Below, one piece after another: positions 1 to 7,221 of a stretch of 64,000 nt of DNA; the stretch's first letter is position 1, and the number at the start of each line of letters is the position of its first letter. Source of the stretch: Firm-04 sp045591925 (lineage in GTDB: Bacteria; Bacillota; Clostridia; Oscillospirales; Ruminococcaceae); NCBI GenBank assembly GCA_045591925.1, contig JAZNTW010000031.1:1-64000 (forward strand), written 5' to 3'. Position numbers and translations under genes: made by a program. The notes beneath the pieces are model-generated. The model saw only the letters and a list, made by a program, of their open reading frames with translations. It was not told where the DNA came from and made no database searches.

Positions 1-149
1 ACATCTACTTGTACTTGCATATTTTCCGCTATTTTGCACAGAAATTCCTTGCTGGGCGTCAGCCCAGCGGCGTCATTTCTATACAATCTGACGAAAAATC
101 TGACTGCGTATCTGCACCACCAACTCTGTGCGGTATTGCCTATAAATTC
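1..149 (-). repeat. Small inverted-repeat element, long form, cut by window edge
   Basis: This copy carries the same parts as the complete long copy near 51.8 kb, in the opposite orientation: the AAATATGCAAG-type segment, the GCTGGGC/GCCCAGC stem-loop, the segment ACAATCTGACGAAAAA, and the end CTCTGTGCGGTATTGCCT. Its far end lies outside the window. It has no transposase, so it behaves like a MITE or a REP-like element that would need a helper in trans. Confidence 0.75.
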
Positions 150-575
150 CCACACGGAGAGGCTTTGCCGGACGAACAAGCGGCTCAGGCACCGGAACGC
201 ATTGTTTTGGCGCAGACAGGGCTGCATATTCGCCGTGTGAAGCTGGTATTTGCGCTCAATGGCACAGGCTCAGACGGCGTGCTGCATCATTATTTTTATG
301 ATGAATGCAAAACCGTGGAACAGATTTCCGATACGGTGCTGCCTGATGATGTGCGGTTTGAATGGGTGCCGGTATCCCCAAAAGCGGCGTTGGAGGTCAA
401 TACGCAGCATGAACATGGCAGCTTAACGGATGGCGGAGCGGCATATGGCGCGAGTGCGCTGACGATCGGCTTGCTCTTAGGCGAACTCTATGCCGTTGTG
501 ATCGTGCAGCTCTGCGTGATCGTGCTGGGCGTTAAGGCGATTTTATCGGCTCTGCTCAAAAAGGGCAATGTATAA
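9..575 (+). CDS. Hypothetical membrane protein, 5' end inside a repeat
   Basis: The frame is open from the left edge of the window through the whole repeat and on to a stop at 575. The part after the repeat (about 140 residues) looks like a true protein: a soluble segment with no recognised domain, then a hydrophobic C-terminus (about residues 145-180) that would form one or two membrane helices, then a basic tail. There is no ATG after the repeat; TTG at 172 is possible. Either the repeat replaced the native start, or it supplies the first 50 or so codons. The stop lies 19 bases before the preferred pyrK start, so the gene may be co-transcribed with it. I do not recognise the family. Confidence 0.55.
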   Translation: MYLHIFRYFAQKFLAGRQPSGVISIQSDEKSDCVSAPPTLCGIAYKFPHGEALPDEQAAQAPERIVLAQTGLHIRRVKLVFALNGTGSDGVLHHYFYDECKTVEQISDTVLPDDVRFEWVPVSPKAALEVNTQHEHGSLTDGGAAYGASALTIGLLLGELYAVVIVQLCVIVLGVKAILSALLKKGNV

Positions 576-594
576 TAAGAATGGTGATATATCA

Positions 595-1383
595 ATGAAA
601 CAGGATCAATATACCGAAAAGCTCACATATACCATTCGCTCGATGGAGCAGCTCACGGCTGCGGCATGGAGCATGGTGATTGAATGTCCCGAGGTCGCTG
701 CAAAGGCGCAGCCCGGACAGTTTGTGAATCTGCTGCCGGAGGGCAGCTTTACGCTCCGCAGACCGATTTCCATTTGCGAAATCGACAAGCAGCAAGGCAC
801 ACTGCGCATTGTATTTGAGGTGCGCGGCGAGGGTACAAAGGCACTTTCCACACTGCGTGCCGGCGATACGGTCAATATGCTTGCGCCGCTTGGACACGGC
901 TTCACGCTCCCTGAACAAGACGCGCGTGTGATTCTGGTCGGAGGCGGTATCGGTACACCTCCGATGCTTCCGCTTGCACAGTATTTCGGTCGCAATGCCG
1001 TTGTGATCTGCGGTTTCCGGAATAAGGACGCTGCTATTTTGCAGGATGATTTTGCCGCAGCAGGTGCAAAGACGATTCTCTGCACCGATGATGGCTCTGC
1101 CGGCAGAAGCGGTCTCGTCACACTGCCGCTTGAGGAAGAAATCAAAGCGGAAAAGCCTGCGTTGATTTGTGCCTGCGGCCCGATGCCGATGCTTCGTGCG
1201 ACGGCGGCACTGGCTGAGCAGTACGGCGTCCCCTGTCAGGTTTCACTGGAAGAACGTATGGGCTGCGGCATTGGTGCTTGTCTGGTTTGTGCGTGCAGAA
1301 CAAAGGATGAACAGGGCGAGGAGCAGTATCAGCACGTTTGCAAAAACGGCCCCGTATTTCGTGCAGAGGAGGTAATCTGGTAA
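595..1383 (+). CDS. pyrK: Dihydroorotate dehydrogenase B, electron transfer subunit PyrK
   Basis: PyrK passes electrons from dihydroorotate oxidation, via FAD and a [2Fe-2S] cluster, to NAD+. The 262-residue protein has the family order: an FAD-binding beta barrel with the motif LRRPISI (about residues 50-60), an NAD-binding part with GGGIGTPPM, and a C-terminal cysteine cluster (MGCGIGACLVCAC then HVCKNGPVF) that holds the iron-sulphur centre. pyrD follows with a TAATG stop/start overlap, as expected for the heterotetrameric PyrDB-PyrK enzyme. An in-frame ATG at 568 overlaps the preceding gene and sits close behind AAGGG, so the true start could be nine codons earlier. Confidence 0.93.
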   Translation: MKQDQYTEKLTYTIRSMEQLTAAAWSMVIECPEVAAKAQPGQFVNLLPEGSFTLRRPISICEIDKQQGTLRIVFEVRGEGTKALSTLRAGDTVNMLAPLGHGFTLPEQDARVILVGGGIGTPPMLPLAQYFGRNAVVICGFRNKDAAILQDDFAAAGAKTILCTDDGSAGRSGLVTLPLEEEIKAEKPALICACGPMPMLRATAALAEQYGVPCQVSLEERMGCGIGACLVCACRTKDEQGEEQYQHVCKNGPVFRAEEVIW

Positions 1384-2294
1384 TGGCTGATTTGTCTGTC
1401 AATATTTGCGGCATTCCGTTCAAAAACCCGATTATTCCTGCATCCGGCGTATTCGGATACGGTAGAGAATATGAACAGTATTACGCGCTCTCGAAGCTCG
1501 GCGGCATTGCGACAAAGGGCACGACCGGTGCAAAGCGTACCGGCAATCTGCCGCCGCGTGTTGCAGAAGCACCGATGGGAATGCTGAATTCTGTCGGACT
1601 GCAAAACCCCGGCATTGACGCGTTTATCGCAAATGAGCTGCCGCATCTGATGCAGTGCGATACCGTGATCCTTGCGAATATTGCCGGTTCAACCCCCGAA
1701 GAATGCGCGGAGGTCGCAAAGAAGCTCGATCAGACCGATGTTCATATGATCGAACTGAATATTTCCTGTCCGAATGTCCGGCAGGGCGGTGCGGCGTTCG
1801 GCACATCCTGCGAGGCGGCGGCACAGGTGACAAAAGCGGTTCGCGCGGCAACGAAAAAGCCGCTTTGCGTAAAGCTCTCCCCGAATGTGACAAGCATTAC
1901 CGAAATCGCAAAGGCGGTTGAGTCGGAGGGCGCGGACGCACTTTCCCTGATTAACACATTGCTCGGTATGCGAATCGACCTACGGACGCGCAGACCGATT
2001 TTACATAATAATATGGGCGGATTTTCCGGTCCGGCAATTTTCCCGGTTGCAGTACGGATGGTCTGGCAGGTTGCGAATGCCGTTTCGCTGCCGGTCATCG
2101 GTATGGGCGGCGTAATGTCCGGCGAAAATGCCGCGGAACTGATGATGGCAGGCGCTTCTGCTGTTCAGGTCGGCACGGCGATTGTGCAGGATCCGTATGC
2201 ACCGCTTCGGATTATTGATGAACTCAACGATTGGCTCGACAGCAACGGAATTGCGACTGCTGCTGAGCTGACAGGAAGTGTCAAGGCATGGTGA
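1383..2294 (+). CDS. pyrD: Dihydroorotate dehydrogenase B, catalytic subunit PyrD
   Basis: This enzyme oxidises dihydroorotate to orotate, the fourth step of pyrimidine synthesis, on FMN. The 303-residue product opens with the class 1 signature (GIPFKNPIIPASGVFGYG) and has NISCPNV and the late FMN phosphate-binding segment IGMGGVMSGENAAELMMAGA. In class 1B enzymes the catalytic base is Cys, and Cys is present in NISCPNV. GAGGAGG lies about 10 bases before the ATG at 1383, which overlaps the pyrK stop. Longer open frame upstream is inside pyrK and is not used. Confidence 0.95.
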   Translation: MADLSVNICGIPFKNPIIPASGVFGYGREYEQYYALSKLGGIATKGTTGAKRTGNLPPRVAEAPMGMLNSVGLQNPGIDAFIANELPHLMQCDTVILANIAGSTPEECAEVAKKLDQTDVHMIELNISCPNVRQGGAAFGTSCEAAAQVTKAVRAATKKPLCVKLSPNVTSITEIAKAVESEGADALSLINTLLGMRIDLRTRRPILHNNMGGFSGPAIFPVAVRMVWQVANAVSLPVIGMGGVMSGENAAELMMAGASAVQVGTAIVQDPYAPLRIIDELNDWLDSNGIATAAELTGSVKAW

Positions 2295-2929
2295 CAAAGC
2301 TGTATTTGATTCGCCATGCGGAGGCAGAGGGCAATCTCGTGCCGTTTTTTCAGGGCAGCATTGATACCGAATTAACCGAAAATGGAAAGCGTCAGCTTGA
2401 ATTTCTGGCGGAACGATTTCAGCATATCCCACTCGACGCCATCTATTTCAGCCCCTTTCAGCGTGCGCAGATGACCGCCGAAGCCGTCAACCGTTACCAC
2501 GGGTTGACCATGATTCCCGAAAATGATCTGCGCGAAATCAATGGTGGGAGCTGGGAGGGTCGAAAAACGACCGAGCTATATAAGGAATTTCCGGAAGAAT
2601 TTGAGCTATGGAAAAATCGGATGCAGGTATTTCGTGCGCCGAACGGCGATGCGATGACCGAAGTTTATGCGCGAATGGAAGCGATCATGCAGAAAATTGC
2701 GCAGGAAAATCCGGAACGCTCGGTTGCGGTATTCACGCATGGCTGTGCGCTGCGGAATTTCCTCAGCTTTGTTGAATTCGGCTCGCTGGATGGGATCATG
2801 GATGTCGGCTGGGGCGACAATACCGCAGTATCGCTGGTTGAATATGAGCCGGAGACGGGCTGGCGTCTGGTCTATAAGAATGATTCCTCGCATTTGCCGC
2901 AGGATGCGCATACGGCACTGCCGGTCTGA
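2288..2929 (+). CDS. Histidine phosphatase family protein
   Basis: This 213-residue protein is a phosphoglycerate-mutase-like phosphatase. It shows the phospho-accepting motif LIRHAEAEGN near the N-terminus, a second conserved Arg in SPFQRAQMTAEA, the acidic residue in the LREINGGSWEG segment, and the late catalytic His in VFTHGCALRNFL. The start overlaps the pyrD stop by 7 bases, so it is translationally coupled. The family covers phosphoglycerate mutase, cobalamin phosphatase (CobC) and broad phosphatases; sequence alone does not settle the substrate, and there is no cobalamin gene here. Confidence 0.88.
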   Translation: MVTKLYLIRHAEAEGNLVPFFQGSIDTELTENGKRQLEFLAERFQHIPLDAIYFSPFQRAQMTAEAVNRYHGLTMIPENDLREINGGSWEGRKTTELYKEFPEEFELWKNRMQVFRAPNGDAMTEVYARMEAIMQKIAQENPERSVAVFTHGCALRNFLSFVEFGSLDGIMDVGWGDNTAVSLVEYEPETGWRLVYKNDSSHLPQDAHTALPV

Positions 2930-2940
2930 CGGAGGCATAG

Positions 2941-3369
2941 ATGATTATATTTGGTGTTGATTTTGGAGATACTCGTACCGGATGGGCGGTTTGCGACCGC
3001 GCGGAGCTGATTGCTTCACCGGCAGGCGTTCTGACGGAAAAGGGCTTTCAGCTCTGTGCCGAAAAAACCGCACAGGCGGCAAAGGACGCAAAGGCAGAAC
3101 GGATTGTTGTCGGTTATCCGAAGAATATGGACGGCAGCTGCGGCGCAAGAGCGCAGAAATGTGAAGCATTTGCAAAATTGCTTGAGGAGCTGACCGGTAT
3201 CCCCGTCGTTCTTTGGGACGAGCGCTGCACAACAGTGTCAGCGCATCAAATCCTCAATGTAACCAATACGCGCGGAAAAAAGCGCAAGGCGGTCGTGGAC
3301 GCCGTTGCCGCCGTGATTATTCTGGAAAGCTATCTTGCGTTTCGGAAAAATCACCCCGACGGCGAATAA
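2941..3369 (+). CDS. ruvX: RuvX/YqgF, putative pre-16S rRNA nuclease (Holliday junction resolvase-like)
   Basis: The 142-residue RNase H-fold protein matches the YqgF family in length. The N-terminal strand IFGVDFGDTRTGWAVCD carries the first catalytic Asp, VVGYPKNMDG the family glycine loop, LWDERCTTVSA the conserved DER-T motif, and AVVDAVAAVIILESYL the last Asp. In E. coli the protein matures the 16S rRNA 5' end; a Holliday-junction role has also been proposed. It starts 11 bases after the phosphatase stop and likely closes the pyrK operon. Confidence 0.92.
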   Translation: MIIFGVDFGDTRTGWAVCDRAELIASPAGVLTEKGFQLCAEKTAQAAKDAKAERIVVGYPKNMDGSCGARAQKCEAFAKLLEELTGIPVVLWDERCTTVSAHQILNVTNTRGKKRKAVVDAVAAVIILESYLAFRKNHPDGE

Positions 3370-3420
3370 AACAGGATGTAACACTCCGCAGCGTTGGTTT
3401 CTGCGGAGCAGGATGAACAA

Positions 3421-3594
3421 TCAGCGCAGCATCTCCGAAACGCTGTTCATAACAGCACCGATTGCCTGTGCTGCTTTGACAGTCCGGCGTTTCAGCTTCG
3501 ATTTTTCACCCGATGATGCACTGCTGATCAGATAACCGAGCATTCCTGCCGCTGCACCGACTGCCATTCCCTTTGCAATAGCCTGCGTCTGCAT
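3421..3594 (-). CDS. Small Gly/Ala-rich membrane-associated protein
   Basis: The 57-residue product starts MQTQAIAKGMAVGAAAGM, has a single short hydrophobic stretch with small residues (GMLGYLISSAS), then a basic tail. The pattern is like YtxH/glycine-zipper small proteins but no function can be given. The start at 3594 is chosen because AAAGGAGCG lies 8 bases before it; a longer frame upstream has no ribosome site. It is convergent with ruvX. Confidence 0.65.
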   Translation of the reverse strand: MQTQAIAKGMAVGAAAGMLGYLISSASSGEKSKLKRRTVKAAQAIGAVMNSVSEMLR

Positions 3595-3702
3595 GATAAA
3601 TCGCTCCTTTCTGTTTGGATTGCTGTTATCATGCCGCGGTGCAGATTGGTTATGCAAGACATATTTTGAATTCCAGATCAAAGATAAAGGATGGGGTTAA
3701 TT

Positions 3703-4251
3703 TTGCCAAAACTGCATTTTGTTCTTGTCGAACCGCGGATTCCGCAAAACACCGGCAGTATCGCACGCACCTGTGCCGTAACCGGTGCAGCGCTGCATCT
3801 GATCCATCCGCTGGGATTTCGTATCGACGATGCAAAGCTGAAACGCGCAGGTCTTGATTATTGGGACAAGCTGGAGATTTTCCACTATAAAAATCTCGAT
3901 GACTTTTTTGCGCAGCATCCGGCTGCGACTGCGCAGAATCCATATTTTTATTTTACAGCAAAAACAGGTACGCTTTATACGGATGTCAGCTATCCGGAGG
4001 AAACCTTTTTGTTTTTCGGCAGAGAGGATACCGGTTTGGATGACGCCTTGCTGCAGGCAAATCCGGAGCGATGCGTCAGAATCCCGATGCGTGAAACACT
4101 GCGCTGCTTGAATCTTTCCAATTCGGTTGCCGTTGCGGCGTATGAGGTGCTTCGGCAGCAGAACTTTGAGGGGCTCACGCGTGACGGTCGTTGGGCAAAA
4201 GCGGATTGGGAACCGGATACACCGCGGGAATATGATATCAGTCAGACCTAA
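3703..4251 (+). CDS. trmL: tRNA (cytidine/uridine-34 2'-O)-methyltransferase TrmL
   Basis: TrmL is a SPOUT methyltransferase that adds a 2'-O-methyl group to the wobble base of tRNA-Leu. The 182-residue protein has LHFVLVEPRIPQNTGSIART at the start (motif 1), FFGREDTGLDDALL (motif 2), and IPMRETLRCLNLSNSVAVAAYE (motif 3, the knotted SAM-binding tail). I prefer the TTG at 3703 because AAAGGA lies 11 bases before it and family members begin two to four residues before the LH-VLVEP motif; ATG at 3691 in the same frame sits too close to the AAAGG. Confidence 0.9.
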   Translation: MPKLHFVLVEPRIPQNTGSIARTCAVTGAALHLIHPLGFRIDDAKLKRAGLDYWDKLEIFHYKNLDDFFAQHPAATAQNPYFYFTAKTGTLYTDVSYPEETFLFFGREDTGLDDALLQANPERCVRIPMRETLRCLNLSNSVAVAAYEVLRQQNFEGLTRDGRWAKADWEPDTPREYDISQT

Positions 4252-4268
4252 GAAAGGAATCAACAACA

Positions 4269-5147
4269 ATGCTGAAACAAAAAATCAAACTGATGACCGA
4301 TTCGGTTAGCGATATTTCCAAGGATCGTGCAGAAGCACTGGGCATTCATATGCTCTATATGCCGATCACCATCGAAGGAAAGGCACTTCGTGAGGAGCTT
4401 GACTTTACAAAAGAAGAATTCTACGAGATGATCGACCGTGCGCAGGAGTATCCCTCCACGGCACAGCTGACGCCGTTTGAGATTCTGGAAGCCTATGAGC
4501 AGATTGCTGCCGAGGGTTATACAGACCTGATTTATGTGTCAATCGGTTCGGGCGGCTCCGGTACGTATAACAATGCGTATCAGATGCGCGAGCAGTTTTA
4601 TGCAGAAAATCCGAATAGTGAATTAAAAATCCATCTGGTAGATGGCAGAAATTATACCGCGACCTATGGCTATGCGGTGGTTGAGGCTTCCAAAATGCTG
4701 ACGCGCGGTGCGAGTGTGCCGGAAATTGTTGACTATCTGGAGGATTGGGCGCATCATGCAGGGCTTTATTTTGTGCCGATGACGCTGAAATATGTCAAGC
4801 GTTCGGGCAGAGTGAGCGCGGCGGCTGCGTTTGCCGGTGAACTGCTTGGACTCAAGCCGTTTTGCCGGATTTGCAACTGCGTTTCCAATGTGATCCAGAA
4901 AATCCGCGGCGAGCAGAATATCATCCCGAAGATGGTCGAAGTGGTGAAAGCAGATATTCAGCCGCATTCGCCCTATATCATCATGCAGGGCGCGGATACA
5001 AAGATTGCACAGGAGCTTGGCGCTGCGTTAACAAAAGCACTCGGTTATCCGCCGGAGGGCTACTGGAGCATCGGTGCGGCAATCTGCTGCAATGCCGGTC
5101 CGCACGTTGTCGGCTTTGTGATCAAGCGGAAAGAGGAAACCGTATAA
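4269..5147 (+). CDS. DegV family fatty-acid-binding protein
   Basis: The 292-residue product has the DegV architecture: an N-terminal domain opening with IKLMTDSVSDIS, the PSTAQLTP substrate-loop motif, the VSIGSGGSGTYNNA segment, and a C-terminal domain. Proteins of this family bind a single fatty acid and serve as FakB-type partners of the FakA fatty acid kinase; no fakA is in the window. AAAGGAAT precedes the ATG. A terminator hairpin follows directly. Confidence 0.9.
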   Translation: MLKQKIKLMTDSVSDISKDRAEALGIHMLYMPITIEGKALREELDFTKEEFYEMIDRAQEYPSTAQLTPFEILEAYEQIAAEGYTDLIYVSIGSGGSGTYNNAYQMREQFYAENPNSELKIHLVDGRNYTATYGYAVVEASKMLTRGASVPEIVDYLEDWAHHAGLYFVPMTLKYVKRSGRVSAAAAFAGELLGLKPFCRICNCVSNVIQKIRGEQNIIPKMVEVVKADIQPHSPYIIMQGADTKIAQELGAALTKALGYPPEGYWSIGAAICCNAGPHVVGFVIKRKEETV

Positions 5148-5152
5148 GCTCG

Positions 5153-5195
5153 AAAACTGCATGGCTGTCATTTGCTTCCGGCTGTGCAGTTTTTT
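5153..5195 (+). terminator. Rho-independent terminator after degV
   Basis: AAAACTGCA at 5153-5161 pairs with TGCAGTTTT at 5185-5193 and runs into a T tract. Confidence 0.75.
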
Positions 5196-5302
5196 ATCGA
5201 AAATTGTCATGTTTTCGTTTATTTGGACGTTTCGAAATGATTCATGGGGAAAAGCGCTAATTTTTTTACTATAATTGCATCGGAAATTTCTGCATTCAGC
5301 AC

Positions 5303-5331
5303 TTGCGCTTTTCAGGAAAAACGTGTATAAT
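5303..5331 (+). promoter_or_regulatory. Promoter of oadG-oadB
   Basis: TTGCGC at 5303-5308, a 17-base spacer, and TATAAT at 5326-5331. It lies about 35 bases before the oadG start, whose ribosome site is GGGAGG. Confidence 0.7.
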
Positions 5332-5364
5332 AAATGTGTATGTAATAATAAGGGAGGTCTTTCC

Positions 5365-5814
5365 ATGTTTTCGTACCCTGTCATGCTTGCTGACAAGATT
5401 TTACGCGGCACGGAACAACTCAACGGCACACAGATCATTTCAATGACGATTATCGGTCTGCTCGTTGTGTTTTTCGCACTGCTGATCCTTGTCGTGTTCC
5501 TGTATTGCTCCGGCAGTATCTTCAAAAAATCATCCAACGGAACAAAAAAGAACGCTCCGAAAAAGGATGCACCGAAAGCTGCTCCGACTAAGACTCCTGC
5601 ACCGGCTGCAAAAGCTGCTGTGCCAAAAGCCGCTGCGCCTGCCGCTGAGGACGACGCAGAAGTGATTGCGGTTATCATGGCTGCGATATCGGCAATGGGC
5701 GCTGCCGAGGGCAAGCAATATCAGCTTCGCTCCGTTCGGCAGGTCACACGCGGCGGCTCCGGACGCTCCGTATGGGCGCAGGCTGGCGTAATGGATGCAA
5801 CCCGTCCGTTTTAA
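5365..5814 (+). CDS. oadG: Na+-pumping decarboxylase gamma subunit (OadG family)
   Basis: OadG-type subunits anchor the soluble carboxyltransferase to the membrane Na+ pump. The 149-residue product has one N-terminal membrane helix (about residues 23-48, IISMTIIGLLVVFFALLILV), an Ala/Pro/Lys-rich linker (50-95), and the OadG tail (about 97-149) with EVIAVIMAAISAMG and WAQAGVMDATRPF. The linker looks like one that would carry a biotin domain, but there is no biotin site (AMKM) in it. ATG 5365 follows GGGAGG; the longer frame upstream overlaps the promoter. Confidence 0.8.
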   Translation: MFSYPVMLADKILRGTEQLNGTQIISMTIIGLLVVFFALLILVVFLYCSGSIFKKSSNGTKKNAPKKDAPKAAPTKTPAPAAKAAVPKAAAPAAEDDAEVIAVIMAAISAMGAAEGKQYQLRSVRQVTRGGSGRSVWAQAGVMDATRPF

Positions 5815-5871
5815 CAGGCGTGCGCTGATTGGCATAGATTACCAATAAAAAACATTTGGAGGATTGAAACA

Positions 5872-7083
5872 ATGAGCGGTGTATTAGATTTCTTCACCAA
5901 CACCCTCGGCGGTCTTTGGTCAGACAGCGGCATCAGTGCGCTGTTTGCAGAGGGCGGCTGGAAGAATCTGATTATGATTCTGATTTCGTTTGTATTTATG
6001 TATCTGGCGATCGCAAAGGGCTTTGAGCCGCTGCTGCTGCTGCCGATCTCTTTCGGTATGCTGCTGACAAACCTGCCGATGGCAGGTCTCTATCATCCGG
6101 ATCTCTGGGTGCTTGTGGATGGACACGTGGATTACGGAAAGGTTCTCCTAGAGGGCGGCTTGCTCGATATCCTATATTTGGGCGTTAAGCTGCAATTATA
6201 TCCGCCGCTGATCTTCCTCGGCATCGGATGTATGACCGACTTCTCTCCGCTGATCGCAAACCCCAAGAGCTTCCTGCTCGGCGCTGCTGCACAGGGCGGT
6301 ATCTTCTTTACATTCGTCGTTGCAGGTCTGCTCGGCTTTACCGCTGCGGAAGCAGGCTCCATCGCCATCATCGGCGGTGCGGATGGCCCGACTGCGATTT
6401 ATGTTTCCACCCGTCTGCTGACAGGCGGCGGTGCAATTACCACGGGTAATATCGCGCTGGCTGCATATACTTATATGGCACTCGTTCCGATTATTCAGCC
6501 GCCGATCATGAGAGCGCTGACTTCCAAGAAAGAACGTATGGTCAAGATGGAGCAGCTTCGTACTGTTTCCAAAACCGAAAAAATCATCTTCCCGATCGCG
6601 GTTACAATCATCGTTTCCCTGCTGGTTCCGTCCGCAGCACCGCTTGTTGGTATGCTGATGTTCGGTAACCTGCTCAAGGAATCCGGTGTTGCTGCAAGAC
6701 TCATTGACACCGCACAGAATGCGCTCATGAATATCATCACGATTTTCCTTGGCATTTCTGTTGGTGCAACAACAAAGGCGGATCAGATCATCAATATCAA
6801 GTTTGGCGGCGTTATGCTGCTGGGCGTTGTCGCATTCTCGCTCGGTACAACCTGCGGCCTGATCTTTGGTAAGATCATGTATAAGGTTACGGGCGGCAAG
6901 GTCAATCCGCTGATCGGTTCTGCCGGTGTTTCGGCTGTTCCGATGGCAGCACGTATTTCGCAAAAGGTCGGCGCGGAAGCCGATCCGACAAACTTCCTGT
7001 TGATGCACGCAATGGGACCGAATGTTGCCGGTGTTATTGGCTCTGCGGTTGCGGCTGGTGTACTGCTTTCCGTAATCGGTTGA
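5872..7083 (+). CDS. oadB: Na+-transporting decarboxylase beta subunit (OadB family)
   Basis: This 403-residue integral membrane protein couples decarboxylation of carboxybiotin to Na+ export. It shows the family hallmark IIGGADGPTAIYVS with the conserved Asp, a conserved YPPLIFLGIGCMTDFSPLIANP segment, and about nine to ten hydrophobic segments up to the C-terminal LLMHAMGPNVAGVIGSAVAAG. GGAGG precedes the start. It sits 58 bases after oadG in one operon. The substrate (oxaloacetate, methylmalonyl-CoA or glutaconyl-CoA) cannot be told, because the alpha subunit and biotin carrier are not next to it. Confidence 0.92.
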   Translation: MSGVLDFFTNTLGGLWSDSGISALFAEGGWKNLIMILISFVFMYLAIAKGFEPLLLLPISFGMLLTNLPMAGLYHPDLWVLVDGHVDYGKVLLEGGLLDILYLGVKLQLYPPLIFLGIGCMTDFSPLIANPKSFLLGAAAQGGIFFTFVVAGLLGFTAAEAGSIAIIGGADGPTAIYVSTRLLTGGGAITTGNIALAAYTYMALVPIIQPPIMRALTSKKERMVKMEQLRTVSKTEKIIFPIAVTIIVSLLVPSAAPLVGMLMFGNLLKESGVAARLIDTAQNALMNIITIFLGISVGATTKADQIINIKFGGVMLLGVVAFSLGTTCGLIFGKIMYKVTGGKVNPLIGSAGVSAVPMAARISQKVGAEADPTNFLLMHAMGPNVAGVIGSAVAAGVLLSVIG

Positions 7084-7125
7084 TAGCAGTATAAAACGGA
7101 AGTTATTATATATTATTACTGGGAT

Positions 7126-7190
7126 AAAAAGGCGGCACCTGTCTCCGAGTCCTTGCTTTTTCGGAGCGAGGTGGCAGATGTCGCCTTTTA
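7126..7190 (+). terminator. Terminator after oadB
   Basis: AAAAGGCG at 7128-7135 pairs with CGCCTTTT at 7182-7189, with an inner stem CTCCGA/TCGGAG. It ends 32 bases before adhE, so it could also act on an adhE leader. Confidence 0.75.
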
Positions 7191-7221
7191 ATCGTTTGTA
7201 TGATCTGAATGGAGGTTCACT

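Noticed and set aside
7126..7221. Riboswitch controlling adhE
   Set aside because: The structure is a simple long hairpin with a T tract that best fits a terminator for oadB; no known aptamer is recognised.
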